In this document: piece after piece, positions 42,820 through 56,395 of the stretch
Layout of the letters: the number at the start of each line of letters is the position of its first letter
Position numbering within the stretch: the stretch's first letter is position 1
NCBI GenBank assembly: GCA_019055375.1
Contig: JAHQIW010003770.1
Span: 1 to 64,000, forward strand
DNA: 64,000 nt
Direction: 5' to 3'
Source: Parelaphostrongylus tenuis
Lineage: Eukaryota > Nematoda > Chromadorea > Rhabditida > Metastrongylidae
Program-made: the position numbers and the translations under genes
Notes under the pieces: generated by a model
The model's database searches: none
Seen by the model: only the letters and a program-made list of their open reading frames with translations
What the model was told of the DNA's origin: nothing

Positions 42820-45800
42820 TCCAAAATAAGGCATTAGGACACTACAGTTGATGGTAGAGAAGGTGGAGTCCCAGATATAGGTTTTTTTTCGATTATCCGA
42901 GTCGAATATTCATTTTTTCTCGGACAACCGAAGGGAAGCCAGACCTATGCTCCGGAAGCAGGCGCAACAAATGTATTTGGGTGAAGGAGAGTAAACCCGT
43001 AGATGTGACACATAGTAATGGATGTGAGGCTCTCGGTCGGCACATCAGCAAAGCGGTAGGGGACCGAGCGCAGTCGGAATCTGGCTCCCTTCCATCCTTT
43101 TGACCCTTTGTGGACAGCAGTTGAATTGCTGCGCACTACTTCCGCTATTTTACTGGGTTTTTTCTTCCCTTCGTTCCGGAAAAACTTAGGTTTCTTTCAC
43201 TACTGCGATACTCCATGCCTTTCTGCACACCTTTCCACTACACTTTTACAATACGTGTATACAGTGAAAGTTGAGAAAAACGTATATCGCCAGTGGTTTA
43301 GTTCTGTTATTGAAAGGTAGGGATTTTAGAACTCGTGGGCGCTTTTTTTTTTTACAAAAATTGCTTTTGCAGGCGCCTTCTCTGTGATATGCTATGTCTT
43401 TAGTGGTAATATAGTACCCAAAAGGTTTGAAGTTCACTTTAGCGATATAACAGTTCCGCTGTGAAATTCGAGCGGGCCAGCTTCTTTGAGTGCAAAACGT
43501 ACTCTCCTCGTCGTTCCTGCAGAGCACTATGAATGCTTTTCTAATCGGAAGGCGAAGAGGAACGATTTTTCTGAATTAAGTGATGGAAGCCGATTTTTTC
43601 TGCCGTGTCTAGTTATTCAGCTCTGTTAGAGGTACCTGAGGCATACACGTCTCGATTAATCAAAGACCAATCTTTTGATCTCGCTGCAAAGTCTCACGAA
43701 ACCTTTCTTCCCTCCGGGGTCGGTATGATATTATTTTTGGGAAGGATAGCACCACTTATTTGATACATCGGTGAACCACCCCGCACGTCATTGCAAAGGC
43801 TAAAATGCATTCAATCACCTCACACGAAGCTGAAAATGGGAGATGTATGCATGGTGCTTTTTTTGAGGTATTTACCAACGCCATGAGTTCTGCCCATTTT
43901 CTTTATTTGGCTTTCTATGACTGACACGTGAAGAATTGTTTTTATGAAGAGTTCGTCACCCTTTTCCATTACAGCGGAAGGAGCTTACTTCTAGAAGGCA
44001 ACCACTACCCGCATTTCAGTGTACTTACCAGCTGCTCAGCTAGAGACCTGTGACAATTCAATGCACAGAAAAGAAAGCGCTCTCAGGTGTGGCCCGGTAG
44101 CAAACGGTCTAATCCCTGGATCCACCGGCATCTTCAGAACGCATGGAGTAACTTTAGTGCGCATTTAACGGCCTATGCGCAACCTTGAAAGATCCCACTT
44201 TCCATCAAAACTAAGCCTAGCAGAATGCATTAAATCACCTTAGACGAAGCTGAAAATCAAAGATGACTGTATGCTGTTCTTCTCAAGCATTTGCCGCGCC
44301 AGAAGATCCATTTTCTCTATTTAACTTTTTATCCTACACGAAAGACTTGTTGGAATTTATATGTTAGATGACGACAAATTTGTAAAACAATCTCATTCAC
44401 TGAATAGGAATTTTTCATAATCTAAAAAATCTAATAATTGCTATCTGAGCCAATTTGTCACAGTTAACTCAGATAGCAATCATCAGATATGTTGAAATTT
44501 GTGCGTGGTCTTGAGAAAACACTCGCAAAGAACGGTATAATACATGTCCACAACATAAGCACAAAGTTGGAATCATTGGAACTCACAACATCGAGTGATA
44601 ACAACAGTCTAAAAAAAAAGCTCTGTCGTGCGAGGTTTGAAGCACAGATCCGTGCTTTGTCTTACAGCGCAATCAAAGGAGCTTTTCTTGCAAACACATT
44701 TTTGGCTTTTTCGGAACTTGTGCTATCGAATGAGAATTAGCACTCCAAAGAACGAGCTTTGTCTGGCAAAATTCAAGCAAGATAAGAAAATAATGGTCAA
44801 CTCATAGGAAAAGTAATTTTATTTTCGATTTTACATCGCTATAAGGAGGTGTTTTGATAAAGCGACCACGTAGAGCTCTAGCTAGAGATTGAAGATTGAA
44901 GACTGAAGAGATCGACCATGGTAACTATTTAGGAAATAATCAGTATTTCTTAATTATTGTGCATTTTCTCCACTAACTGTTTCCTGTGGCTGTTGTTATT
45001 TTAATTGATTTTATTGAAATTAGTTTATGCTTTGACATGAGATTATATTGTATGTATTTTTTTAGACACGAATTGCTTTCAAGTAAGCATGGCACGAGAC
45101 GAACTTTTACTGTAAGCCATGCTTAGACACGATAAAATCGCCTTCAAGCAAACATTGCAAAAGCTCCTTTGTTGCATTTTCGTCTTGGCGTCTGTTTTGC
45201 AACTTTTTATGCTTCTTAGCATCGATTGTTTTCCAGCGCTTCTTTGTGCTCACGTTTTTTATTGGCGATGCGGCTTCTGTTTTCGTTTGAAGAGACTGTG
45301 TGTTATCGGCCCATCTAGAAGTGAGTTATGAACGTGCAATGGCAGAAGAAGCCCATTTTCTTTGGGCTATGGTCCGCTGATCTCGTGCAGGCTGGTTCCG
45401 TTTCTTCCAGTATTCCAATTAACCGTTACAACTTCGTATTTACTCGCTCAACTATATAACACTAACTTGCTTATACTGATCTGTCATTATTGCAATGGCA
45501 AAACTCGTGTAAAATCAAGCACTCCACTTCGAGTTAGTAACTTTCGGCGCTTAAGACTAACCCGAAGCTCACTACTGAATAGGCAATACAGCGGCGCCGA
45601 AATATTAACACTTGCCGTAATGTGATAAATCACTCGGCGAAATACTCGAGAGGAAAGGTATGACAGTCTGCTTATTATCTTTGACTAGTTAATTGATTTT
45701 ATGTGGGAAAATAGCGAGAAAGCTGGTTCAGCTATAGAATTTTCAAATGTTATCCAAATTATATAAACTCGTATGGGGTATGATGCAAGTCAGGCGACCT

Positions 45801-48800
45801 ACTTATATATAGCGTCGTCGTGAGAACGATAGGACATGCTTATTCCATCTTCTTTAAGCGCTAACTAGAGGGCTTACGGCTCTCACCGTTTTGACTCCAT
45901 TCGTGTTCGCTGATATTCTTTATATTTGATTCCGACAAGTTGGCGCTTATTATCCGCAAATATTCACGAATTGGTGAAAATAAAAGTAAATATGAGGAAT
46001 TATCTCAGCTAAGTCGTAGGTGATTCAAAAGTTGAATTTGTAACACTACGTGAGTAAAAACGACACTTTATGACACTTTATTAATCCGTCTTCACACCTT
46101 TTTTTTTCACTGTGCGGATTCCAGTACTTCTAGCATTCAATTCGTTTGATCGTCTTTTTCTCGAAACTCGTAGAAAACAGACTGAGCCAGTCTCCTTGAA
46201 GTCTCGAGGATATCCTAGTTGTAGCGTTCCGTAAGGCGTTGTTGTTGACTGCCGGAGAGAGTTAAGAGGCAGAACTCGACTCCACGTGCGCCGCAGCGAG
46301 CATTACAACCACTCGGCCACGGTGCCCCTGTTTACCAAAATAGATTTTATAAGTAGCCATTCAGTCGCGAGTAGCGTTCAGCTTGAATGAGTTCGCTTAG
46401 TTCCAACACTCACCTTCGCGATATCAGAAGGAGTGATATTGTCGTTAAACACTTCAACAACTTTTAAGTTCTAGGTCCTATAAACACGAATGAAATCCCG
46501 ATTCGTCGAATCATGGATTTGTGAAAGGGGTACCTAAACTGCTCGATCTTCCGTTGATCAGAGAGATGTTTTGCACAAGTAAGAGTGTAGCTAAAGGGAC
46601 AGCGACTGTCATAAAGCCTTCGTAATGCTTTATCATCAAAGGAAACTATTATTAGTGATCACCGGCCGCCACTGTTCTGCATATATCTGTGTGATAGTTT
46701 TGTAGTTTGCTCCACATAAGAAGATATGAATAGATGTTTTTAGCCGTGGAACGAATAGAGTAAACAAAATTCACCCGAGCAAAACCGAAATCATACTATT
46801 TTCTATGTTTGAAGGTCCAAGCTGATTTATCCGAATGCTACTACGAAGCAAAGTGCTACCGATAGCCAAATATTAGGAAGCAGTGGCTAATTACGTTTTC
46901 CCACCTTTCACGTACAAATTGCGCGCCTGTGAATATCTTCAAGTTGCATGTTAGATTCAAATCACAACATCATGCGATAATAGGTATCCAAAATGAGGCG
47001 TCAGGATACCATAGATGATGGTAGCGAATATGATGTACCAGACATAGGTTTCTTTTCGATTATCCGAAGTCGAATATTCTTCTGTTCCCGGATGCCTGAG
47101 AAAAGCCGAGACTTATGTTTCGGAAGCAGGTGCAATAAGTACATTGGGTTAAGGAGAGGAATTTTGTAGATGTGACACCATAGTAAAGGATGTGAGGCTA
47201 TCGGTAAGCGCATCCGCAAAGCGGTGGTCAACTGAGTGCAGTAGGAGATTAGAGTCCCTTTCGACCCTTTAACTCTTTCAGGAAAGCAGCTGAAACTATT
47301 ATACACTATTTCAATAGATTCTTACCCACCGTTCTCAAAAAATCTAGGTTCCTCTCACTACTGTGATACTTCATGGCTTTCTGTACATCTTTCCATAACA
47401 CTTTTACAATATAAGCGTGTGGGCGCTCTTTTTTACCAAGATTGTTTTTACAGAAACCTCCTCGGTAATGTTCTTTGTTTTTTTTGTAACGTGGTGCCTA
47501 AAGAATCTAAGGTTTGCTACAGCGATATAACAGTACCGCTGTGAAGCTCAAGCGGTCAAGCTACTTTGAGTGAGAAAGGTAATCTTCTCCTCGTTCCTAT
47601 AGAGCACTACAAATGTTTTTCTAGAGGGACGGAGAGGAGGAACGCTTTTTCCCAATCAAGCCATTGAGGCCAATTTTTTCTACTATATCTAGCTTATTCA
47701 GTTTGTATTAGAGGTGCTCTGAGACACACACGTGCTCGATCAAGCGATGATCAATGTTTTGATCTCGCGTAGAAGACTCACAAAGCCTTACATTGCTCCG
47801 GGGTCGGTGTGATGTCAATTGTGGAAAGATAGCAGCACTAATTAGATAAATACATCGGTAGGCCACCTCGAACGTCATTGTAAAGGCTAAAATGCATTCA
47901 ATCACCTCATACGAAGCTAATGATTGGAGATAAATGCATGGTGTTTTTCTGAGTAATTTAGCAACGTCACGAGTTCTACACATTTTCTTTATTTAGCTTT
48001 CTGTAACTGACACCTGAAGACCTGCGGAGAGCACTTCACCCATTTCCATTACAGCAGAAAGAGCTTGCATCTCGAAGGCGAGCACTACCTGCTTTTTAGT
48101 GCACTTGCCAGCTGCTAGACTATAGACCTTTGACAATTCAGTGCACAGAAGAGAAAGCGCACTCAGGAGTGGCCCGGTAGCAAACGTTCTAATCCCTGGA
48201 TCCACCGGCATCTTCAGAACGCATGGAGTCACTTCGGTGCGCATTTAACGGCCTATGCGCAACCTTGGAAAACCCCACTTTCAATCAGAACTAACCGAAA
48301 GAGGATCACTTTACTAAGGAGGTCTATCAACTGGCTGAATCGGCGTTCATAAACACTCCGTTTGAAAGCAAATCGTTCGAACGCTCGAAAGGTCACGGTT
48401 CTTCGTCCTTCACGATGCATTGATTTTTTGCATCAATCCCTTCTAATTCACTACTTTCTTGCTACATTTCTGAATTTTATCATTTTGCTTGTTGTGCTGG
48501 ATTACTTATTTGGTTTTATGTGCAAAAACGGTGAACAAGTTTTTATCTCATACAGCAGAAATCGCAAATGTTATCTACAATTTATAAATCGATTGTGATA
48601 CGACACGGTTTAGCGACGTTTCTATATACAACGTTGCACGGGTGGCGGATGAAGTTCTTGTCTTCACTTTATGCTGCGGTTCGTAACACTGTCTAAGTGA
48701 ATCTGAGGCGGTATCGCCTCGCATCGTTTCCGCATCGCTCGTGTTCACTGAGATCGCTCACCTTCGATTACGACAAGTTACTGTCTACAGATGACTGAGA

Positions 48801-50400
48801 GTTGGTGAAAATATAGGTTAATTTGAGCAAATCAACTCACTTGTATTAGAGGTGAATCAAAATTGGTTCTATCGCATTGCGAGAGTTTGAAACGAGTACT
48901 CAACTGGTAGCCATCCAGTCGCCCTAGGCCTTCCAGCTCGAATGAGTTCGTTGTAGCTCCAGCGCTCGGCGCCAGTTTGTATGAGGAGGAGTGGTGCTGA
49001 TGTCAAACGCTTTATCAATACTTTTATGTTCTAAATCCTATAAACAGAGTGGACTCTTGATTCGTTAGATTATGACTTTCTGAAAGGGGTACCTAACCTG
49101 CTCGATCTTTCGTCGATCTTAAAGATGTTTTGCATAAGTGGGTAGGTAAAGGGACAGCAACTGTCATGAAGCCTTGCTATAGCTTTATGATCAAAGGAAG
49201 GGCATAATTATAGATCATCGGCCGCCGCTTTACTGCATTAATCTGAATGATAGTTTTGTAATTAGTTCCACATAAGAGTATGTGGACAACTGTTTTTAGT
49301 CGTTGAACGGATAGTCAGAGTAAACACATCCTCCCGAACAAAACCGAAAATGGATTAGTTCCTATCGTTGAATGTCCAAGTTGACTTATCTGATTGCTTC
49401 TGCGAAGCAAAGTGGTACCGAGTGCCAACGTAGGAAGTACGGGCTTATTACCATTTTTCACATTTCACGCATAAATCGCGCTCCTGTGAACATCGTGTTT
49501 CGAACATCTCTAGTGTGCGGACAGGTAGAGAGGCGAAAAAGGAGTTAAGGACTAGTGCATAAGCATAGGGACGGTCGCTCAATCTCTCGCAAAGCATACA
49601 GGCACGAATGCATTGGTGGATTGGATAGTGGCGCTCTACATTCGTGAAAGAGCAAGTGAATAGGAAACTGAAACTGCAGCTTACTAGGCACCACGTGGGG
49701 CACAAGGTATCACTGAAAAGAGTCTGATGTTTAGTTCAGCTCTCACGCATGAAAATCGAAAACTTCTCCACGAAACTTTTAGGCGAATATATTTCAAAAG
49801 TCCATTAATCAAGGACATGGAGAGTGCTTAGGAATTACGCGCGACCATGCGCCATAGCTCAGGCTGATTTGTTCTGCCCTGAGCCAAACTCAATCCTGAG
49901 AATCCTTGCAAGAGATTATGGATTGCTTTCCGGTGAATCACTGAGGAATATAAATAAGAAGAAAACGGTTAGTGTTTGAACGAAGTGGTATACCATACCA
50001 ACCAAAATTTGTTCATGAAGTTTTTTTTTCTGAGAGTGTGGAAATGTTTACTTGAGTACGCTGCGAGTCAATCTGACCTTTCGCAGCTTTGAAGGTTGAC
50101 TGCCTCATAATCACTCACCATTGTGTTGAATAATTCTTGTTATCAACAATCTTGCGCTGCTCATCAAACAAAAGAAAGCTGAGAATAACCAAATAGCTTG
50201 TAGAGCTGATTGCTTGTAGCTTTCCCACCTGCTACACTTGCAAAATCCAAAAATCCATCTTCACAAATTCATATCCTTTTTGAATTTTATTGAAGCCTAT
50301 TCTATGTTAGTATCTTTCCAATTTGTTCGATCTTTTTAATCTAATGACGTTTACAAATACTTTTTACTGGTTGTAATTTCTTCGAAAACTCCCAATAAAT
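42820..50400. repeat. Array of internal modules (unit 2)
   Basis: The same X, Y and Z blocks as unit 1: X at 42820-43900 and 46985-47990, Y at 43945-44210 and 48010-48290, Z at 45735-45820 and 48410-48660. Order and number differ. Block Y follows X directly at 43.9 kb. The tail of X resumes at 44222. The 3.1-kb module present at 13.17-16.29 kb in unit 1 is absent. No gene recognised. Confidence 0.65.
46105..46335 (-). mobile_element. tRNA-derived SINE (unit 2)
   Basis: Orthologue of 17495-17725. A box complement at 46309-46319 and B box complement at 46272-46283. It is nearly identical to unit 1. Confidence 0.65.
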
Positions 50401-51099
50401 AAATGGTTCAGGTTATGATTCGTTATAAAAGGCTATGATTCGTTCCATTTAAACGTTTTTAAGCGCCTAAACTTCGTTTCGGACAACTCCACTTGTAGCA
50501 ATGACATGATAATTAATGTGTTTCATAAGATACCTTCTTCTTCTGTAGTCTGTAAAGAATGAAAAAAAGTCGTTAAGTTTGGTTATGCCGACGAAAGTGA
50601 AATTGTGCTTGAGTTACTTAAAAAATGCTGGAAACATTGTAAAAAATTAGATAGATAAGTTTGTCACCTAAATTCTTCTCATATTTACGTCTGGGGACGT
50701 CAACTATGGTTATGCCCAGAACAGTGAAGTTTCTTTGAAATGATGAAAACTTTGGAAAATTAGGATAAATAGAAACATTCAAGAGCTTAGAGGCTCAAAA
50801 GGATTCATACACATATGTTTTTCTGGCGGACACATGATAATAATTGCTCATAAGTAGTGATCAGTGATTGTTTAAACTGATCAAAAAGACGACGGTATGT
50901 ATTCATCTTTGCATTACGACGTCTACGAACACCTCTGTGGTGTAAGCTCTCTTTGTTTGAGGTCTTACAATTAACATGTTGACAGATGACATAATGAATA
51001 CCTATGAAAAGCTCCTATCTCCAACCGCTTATTTCCATTAATTCCTAATTCCAATTCAACACTTTTTCGGGCTCAGTTTGACTTCGCCACTCTTGAGAG

Positions 51100-51288
51100 A
51101 TGGCATCCTTTTTATTTACAGATATATTTCAAAAACTTCTTCTAGTCACCTTAATCAGTTGCGCATTGATTGGTTCAATTAATGAAATCCTGTTGTCATG
51201 GCATTCGATTTTTGGTGGTTTCGAAGTTTCGTTAACAACGATCATCATGGAAATATCAAGCCTACTGCCATCGTTAATTAAGATGTAG
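51100..51288 (+). CDS. Candidate small hydrophobic protein, 62 aa (unit 2)
   Basis: Counterpart of 22523-22708, in the same frame and ending at the equivalent stop. The start region differs (MASFLFTDIFQ against MASLFSEIIQ) without a frameshift. Confidence 0.25.
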   Translation: MASFLFTDIFQKLLLVTLISCALIGSINEILLSWHSIFGGFEVSLTTIIMEISSLLPSLIKM

Positions 51289-51293
51289 TCGCA
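51129..51293 (-). CDS. Candidate terminal exon, minus strand, 54 aa (unit 2)
   Basis: Counterpart of 22549-22713: acceptor ACATCAG, 54 open codons and the same TGA. An AATAAA lies just downstream on this strand (near 51115), which unit 1 lacks. Confidence 0.25.
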   Translation of the reverse strand, partial: CDYILINDGSRLDISMMIVVNETSKPPKIECHDNRISLIEPINAQLIKVTRRSF

Positions 51294-52012
51294 CTGATGT
51301 TGATGGAAGTCCCTAGTCAACCCGAAGGCTTTTTTTTGAGTGAGACAATTTTGTGAAGAAGTAACACTGGTCCTGCAAAAAAAAATTATTAAGATAATAC
51401 GTAGTGCGCTTATACAGCCTTTATTGAATAGATTTTATCTGTCCAGGTGTTGCAGCGTTCTCCATGTACCGAAACACAGTCGGGTCATGCTGTGTCATCT
51501 GTTGGGTAGAATCTGTAACAGATAAACCCAGGGTTATCTGTCAACATCGATTTGCGCAAATGAACCAATCATCTGCTGCTCTAACTGCTTCTTTCGCATC
51601 TGGCCGCTTGAGTCGAAAGCAGTCTCTATTCCACGTGGTATGCCGTATTAAAATGATATTTGCGCTGTTATAGCAGAGGTCTGACCAAATACACAAGGCA
51701 TTTTTCATTATACCATGCCATACGTCTGATGTCTCACTTGCATGTCCGTTTTTCTCATATATTCTGATCGACTTCACGTCATGTATGTTCTCGTCCTTAG
51801 ATTTGTGAGCTTACTAGAATTAGAGTTTCTCTTCCCCATCTCTACTGTTACGAGTATGTAATTACTTATTGTTCCTGTGTGACAAAATGCTAGCTAGTAT
51901 CATCGTCATCGTTCTCAACATTTCGCGGAGAAAAGCTTAGTAGTAGCCGTTTAGTGTGATTCAAATTTAGTTGATTCTGTCAACAACAGGTGTCGACTTT
52001 CGCGAAGATATT

Positions 52013-52315
52013 ATTTGTAGCGAATGTGGCACAGTGGTTAGAAGTGCTGTGCGTCGCACATCAGATCGATGATTCGATCTCTCGCCGTGGCTCCTCAAGC
52101 ATTTTATCCTTTCGGCATCGGTAAGTTGATACCAGGCTGGTCTCAGACTTATCTAGGAGGACAAGCAGCACTGACTCGATAGAGGGGGAGCCCACCGCCG
52201 TGCATTTGAAAGGCCAGATATGTACTCAAGCACCTCACACAAAGTTAAGAAATTGAAGACGAATGCATGACGCAAACCTCAGTGATTTACCAACGCCGAG
52301 AGCTTCGTCCATTTA
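52013..52315 (+). mobile_element. tRNA-derived SINE, complete (unit 2)
   Basis: A box TGGCACAGTGG at 52027-52037 and B box TGATTCGATCT at 52070-52080. The full body and the tail GATTTACCAACGCCGAGAGC are present. This is the best-preserved member in the window. The unit 1 orthologue is truncated. Confidence 0.7.
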
Positions 52316-54510
52316 TCCTATTATCATTTGTAACCCATCCATGAGGTTACTAGCAGGTCAGTCTCTGGTCTTCAATCTCAATTTTTTTGTATATTCTGGG
52401 CAAAGTTAATCTTAAATGTTATAGTGTTGTGCGTGTTGCTAAGCTCTCTTTCTGCATTTTCGTACCGTAGAGTTGAAGTAAAGCATCAAATTTCGATGAC
52501 TTTTCTACGAATTTTAACTCGGACGTATGCATCACGAACGCCTCCAATAATCGAGAGGCATGTGACCAATAATGCTGATGAACAGAGAGTGTAGCATCGT
52601 TTTTCAAAAATTTTCGTCTTGAAAACACGAAGATGATATAAAGACTTTTTTCCAAGTAAATGTTCAATTATTTGATAATCTGCGAAACGATTTAGTAAGA
52701 TCATATCGGATATTTCAGATCATCTAAAGATAAGGGAAAAATGAAATTCTGAATGAAGGGGAGGCGTTTCGATAAGTTACCTAGTCAGGCAGTAAGGTCT
52801 GTATTTCTTCTCTTTGATATTTTACCGCGTTTCTCCAACTTCGGTACTTCTTCGGTGTTTTGGAAGTAATACCCGTAACTTTTCCCTTTCTTGAAAATTA
52901 TTTGTAAGTGATTTGGAACTCAATCGTGATTTGCAAGAAGCCTGCTTTGCTAATCGTGCACTCAATGTCTTCTCGTGCTTTCCAACATAGATATCGCATT
53001 CGTTGGGCGTCATTGAATGATGAGCACCATGCAAACGCTTTTACGGAAGCATCTAAAGATGTGCAGCAACATACCAAAGGAGTATATTATCATTGATAAG
53101 TCATATGCACTCCACTTTTCTTTCTCTTCCATGATAAATGAAGATAGAAATGGTGCCTGTTGAGTCGATGCCGGTTTCAATGCAGGCAGAAGACTGCTTG
53201 CGGTCCGCATTTAGCCTATTCTACGCTGTTAGCAAAAACGCTACATAAATTCGCGGTAAAGCTCTGTGGTATTTTCTGCATTTCCAATGTTGTAAGCAGA
53301 ACAGCTGATTTTCTTTCCTATGATGAAAATCAGTTTCAAAGTCGTTCACAATGGCACTTGAATTAGGAACTGAGGGAGGCGTTGCGAACACCGCCGCGAC
53401 CTCTCAAGCACTCCTGTATCAACGCCTTTCCAACTCGATTTGTTCCTTTTACTCAACTTCTCTACCCTTTGTCATTACTCTAAAACCATTTTATTTTGCA
53501 TATTATCTATCTCGGTAAAATACAGCCTTCGCTTTCATACCTCTTTTTGGGTACGCGGATAGTAAGTATGAGCTAGGTCGTCAATTTACTACTTATTCTC
53601 TCGTTCTCTATTCAAGTAATTTTTTAGCTCATGTTACAGCCAGTGTTTTTGGTTTACACTAGTAACATTCCTTTGTTACCTTGATGTCCTTAGAATTACC
53701 ATCTCACTGTGGTTAAAGTGTGCTTGCTATGCGCGAGTGATGGTTGAACCAGGCTCCATCAGAAGCCCACACATGAATGGACTTGCGCTGGCCTCAAAAA
53801 GCCAACCGTAATCACCCTTCTAACGAAGAAGTTGAAAGAAGTGGAGTCTATTATCAGAATTATGGAGGTCTACGTGTTTCTCAAGAGAGTGAAGGCCATT
53901 GAACGAAATGAGACGATTTGAGTATATTGTTATACGCTCAAATTACTCAACTGATGGCCCACTCAAAAATCTGGTTTCTGAAGGATTCGACGATTCTATT
54001 ACTTAATAGTTCTTGAGCAGACGACAAAGACTTCCTAAAATCAAATGAGTAATTCACCAATTTGCAGCCACGTTTGTTCTGCAGTTTTACTAATTATTGT
54101 TGATTTGCCAAACATATTGGTCTTTGTCTTTTCAACAGTATTCACTTTTCTCTTTCCACTACGTAAATTCTGACTCTACAAGGGGTCAAAGATTGGGAAG
54201 GTTTTGTACCTGAGAGGAAATTTCATGTCTAAGAAAAAATTTTTGCTGTTGACACTCCCTGAGGATGCGATATCCATTCGTCTTCATCTAGTATCGGAGT
54301 TATTAGAGCCAACTTGAAAACATCAGCGGATACTAAGCAACAACTTAATGATTCGAACATAGAAAATGGAAATGGACTTGCCACGGAAAGCAATGAAGTA
54401 GGCGGTGTACCTCGGTTGATTGCAAGATTTAGCTATGAGCTGCGGCAAAGATCAGCTTACTATCGTCGGTTGACACACCGTGGCGCCGCCTTATATGAGG
54501 TGACTGAAGT
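52258..54510. repeat. 2.25-kb block present only in unit 2
   Basis: Unit 1 jumps from AAATGAAG (23665) to GTCGTAT, while unit 2 carries 2.25 kb between the equivalent points. The flanks share GAAG, a short microhomology. The block contains the SINE tail, a diverged extra P-module (52690-54020) and the decayed paralogue at 53690. It is probably an ancestral segment deleted from unit 1, because the unit 1 SINE ends abruptly. Confidence 0.6.
53690..53945 (+). pseudogene. Second decayed paralogue of the coding-like segment (unit 2 only)
   Basis: VKVCLLCASDG, TCAGLKKPTVITLLTKKL and YVFLKRVKA are readable, aligning with the segment at 56396. It contains a stop early on and loses similarity after 53920. 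It lies in the 2.25-kb block that unit 1 lacks. Confidence 0.3.
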
Positions 54511-56395
54511 CGCGTCGTATCCCACCCTGGTTTATACATTGGAGATAACGCACAACTTATTTAAAATGCGAGTTAAAGTGCGTTCCTATGGTCCTCGCAC
54601 ATAGTACTGAAATAAGTACTCAGAGATATTAAGCAAACTATTGAGGAAATGACAAGATTGAAAACTATTAGGAATTCTTAGCAGCAAATCTCAGTAACTT
54701 TCGTACACTAGCCAGTTTACAGCAAAAATTCTGCACTAAATATTCTTTATAACTCAAAGAAACTCAAAGAAAGCTACACAGTTAGGGTTAGCTACGCATC
54801 GTGGCGAGTCGCACTGATTTTGATTCACATAGGTCAGAGCGATTTATACCGACAACTCATCAGCAACTGCAAAAATTCGCTTTGAATACTACAGTCTTCG
54901 ATATCCTCACTTTGAATACTACAGTCTTCAGCATCGTTATGAAGTTTTGTTTCGAAATGAACGTAAGTATCTCTAGGCACAGCAAGCTTAGAAAATAGAA
55001 AATAGGAAATACTGCAATTTGGAGCGCAATTTCAGCCCAGCTTGGTCCATTCAATATCGATTTATGCTTAGCAGATCATTTCCGCTGGCGAATGATTGTT
55101 GATACCAGTAATATGGTTGAAATATCAGAACAAAAGCAAATAAACAGCATCGATAGTCTAATGGCTTACACGTGAGACCTGGAAAGAAGCAGACGTGGAT
55201 TCTATACGCTGCTCCTTCCACTTACCCCCCCCCCCCCCTCCCTCCCCTCTCCATCCTTCTACTTCTGAGTTTTGCTTGCTTCTCAACATTCCTGTGGCTG
55301 CAATTCGGTACAGTGAACCATCCATAACTCAACAGCTACTCTGAGTATGCGCATCTGCATTTCCACAAGAGCTGAAAGTGTTTTGTCGCACATTCTTCGC
55401 TTGCGATAATCACTTCAATGTGTGAGTGAGAAGCAAAACGGGAAAGACCAATAAAACGGATGTTACCGGTGAAGACTGTATCGTTTTTTTTTTTGATTTC
55501 CCTTAAAGGCGATAAGCCAAGAAAGTAAACCGCACAAAATTCTTCTCTAACATCCACCCTTTCTCCTTATCAACAAAATTGGAAATAAAATTTTCCATCG
55601 ACAGCAAGCGTGTCACGAATAGTCGATGGAAGTCTTAGAACAACAGAACTCCCTCCTGCATTTCTTTCCAAGTGTCAAACATAGCGATTAACTAATGGCT
55701 CTTCAAGTTATCTGGACCTTTACGACAATATTTCCTACTCAATGCTGCATATGTTTTCAGTGTCAATATTAATATAAAAAAAACAGCCAAGAGCAATCGA
55801 GTGTACAGTACTGCCAATGTAGTGATTTATTTCATTGACGCCAGTGTAAATCATTCGTTGTCGCGTACTCTAAGTAAGAGGACTGCAGCACCTCGAGAGG
55901 TTTGGCTAAAGATGAAGGACCTGCCCGACTGACGAAGCTATGAAGGCCGAAACACGTGTATCGGGCAGTACAAGAGCCTATAACAGACCACATAACATGT
56001 TGGGCCGTGAAAAAGTGCATCTATGGTAAAATACACCCCGTCGCGGAAACTCAACTATAGAAATGATGTAGATTACACACATAATTCTGCTATTGACAAC
56101 GATGAGTTAGAGTCTTTTCTCCAAACAAATGAATGTGCAAGTGTCTGATAATTTGCAAAAGACTGCAGTCAACCGTCTCCGCCATCAGAGCATCCAAAGA
56201 TAGGAAACATGGAATCTTGTATGAAGGAGAGTGTTACAAAATAAGCAACCTGGATAAGGCTTTAGCGACCTGTCTTCACTAATTCTGCGCAGTGCTTCTA
56301 ACTTCGATGCTCTTTCGGTGATTGATGAGTGACATTTATCTTCGGTTTAATGAAGCTTCAATTCACAAAGCTTTCTGAGTATACAGAATGTTAAT

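Noticed and set aside
44489..44740. 83-codon frame in unit 2 with a 38-codon counterpart near 12760
   Set aside because: The differences are mostly replacements with no sign of constraint, and the unit 1 version ends early. Probably chance.
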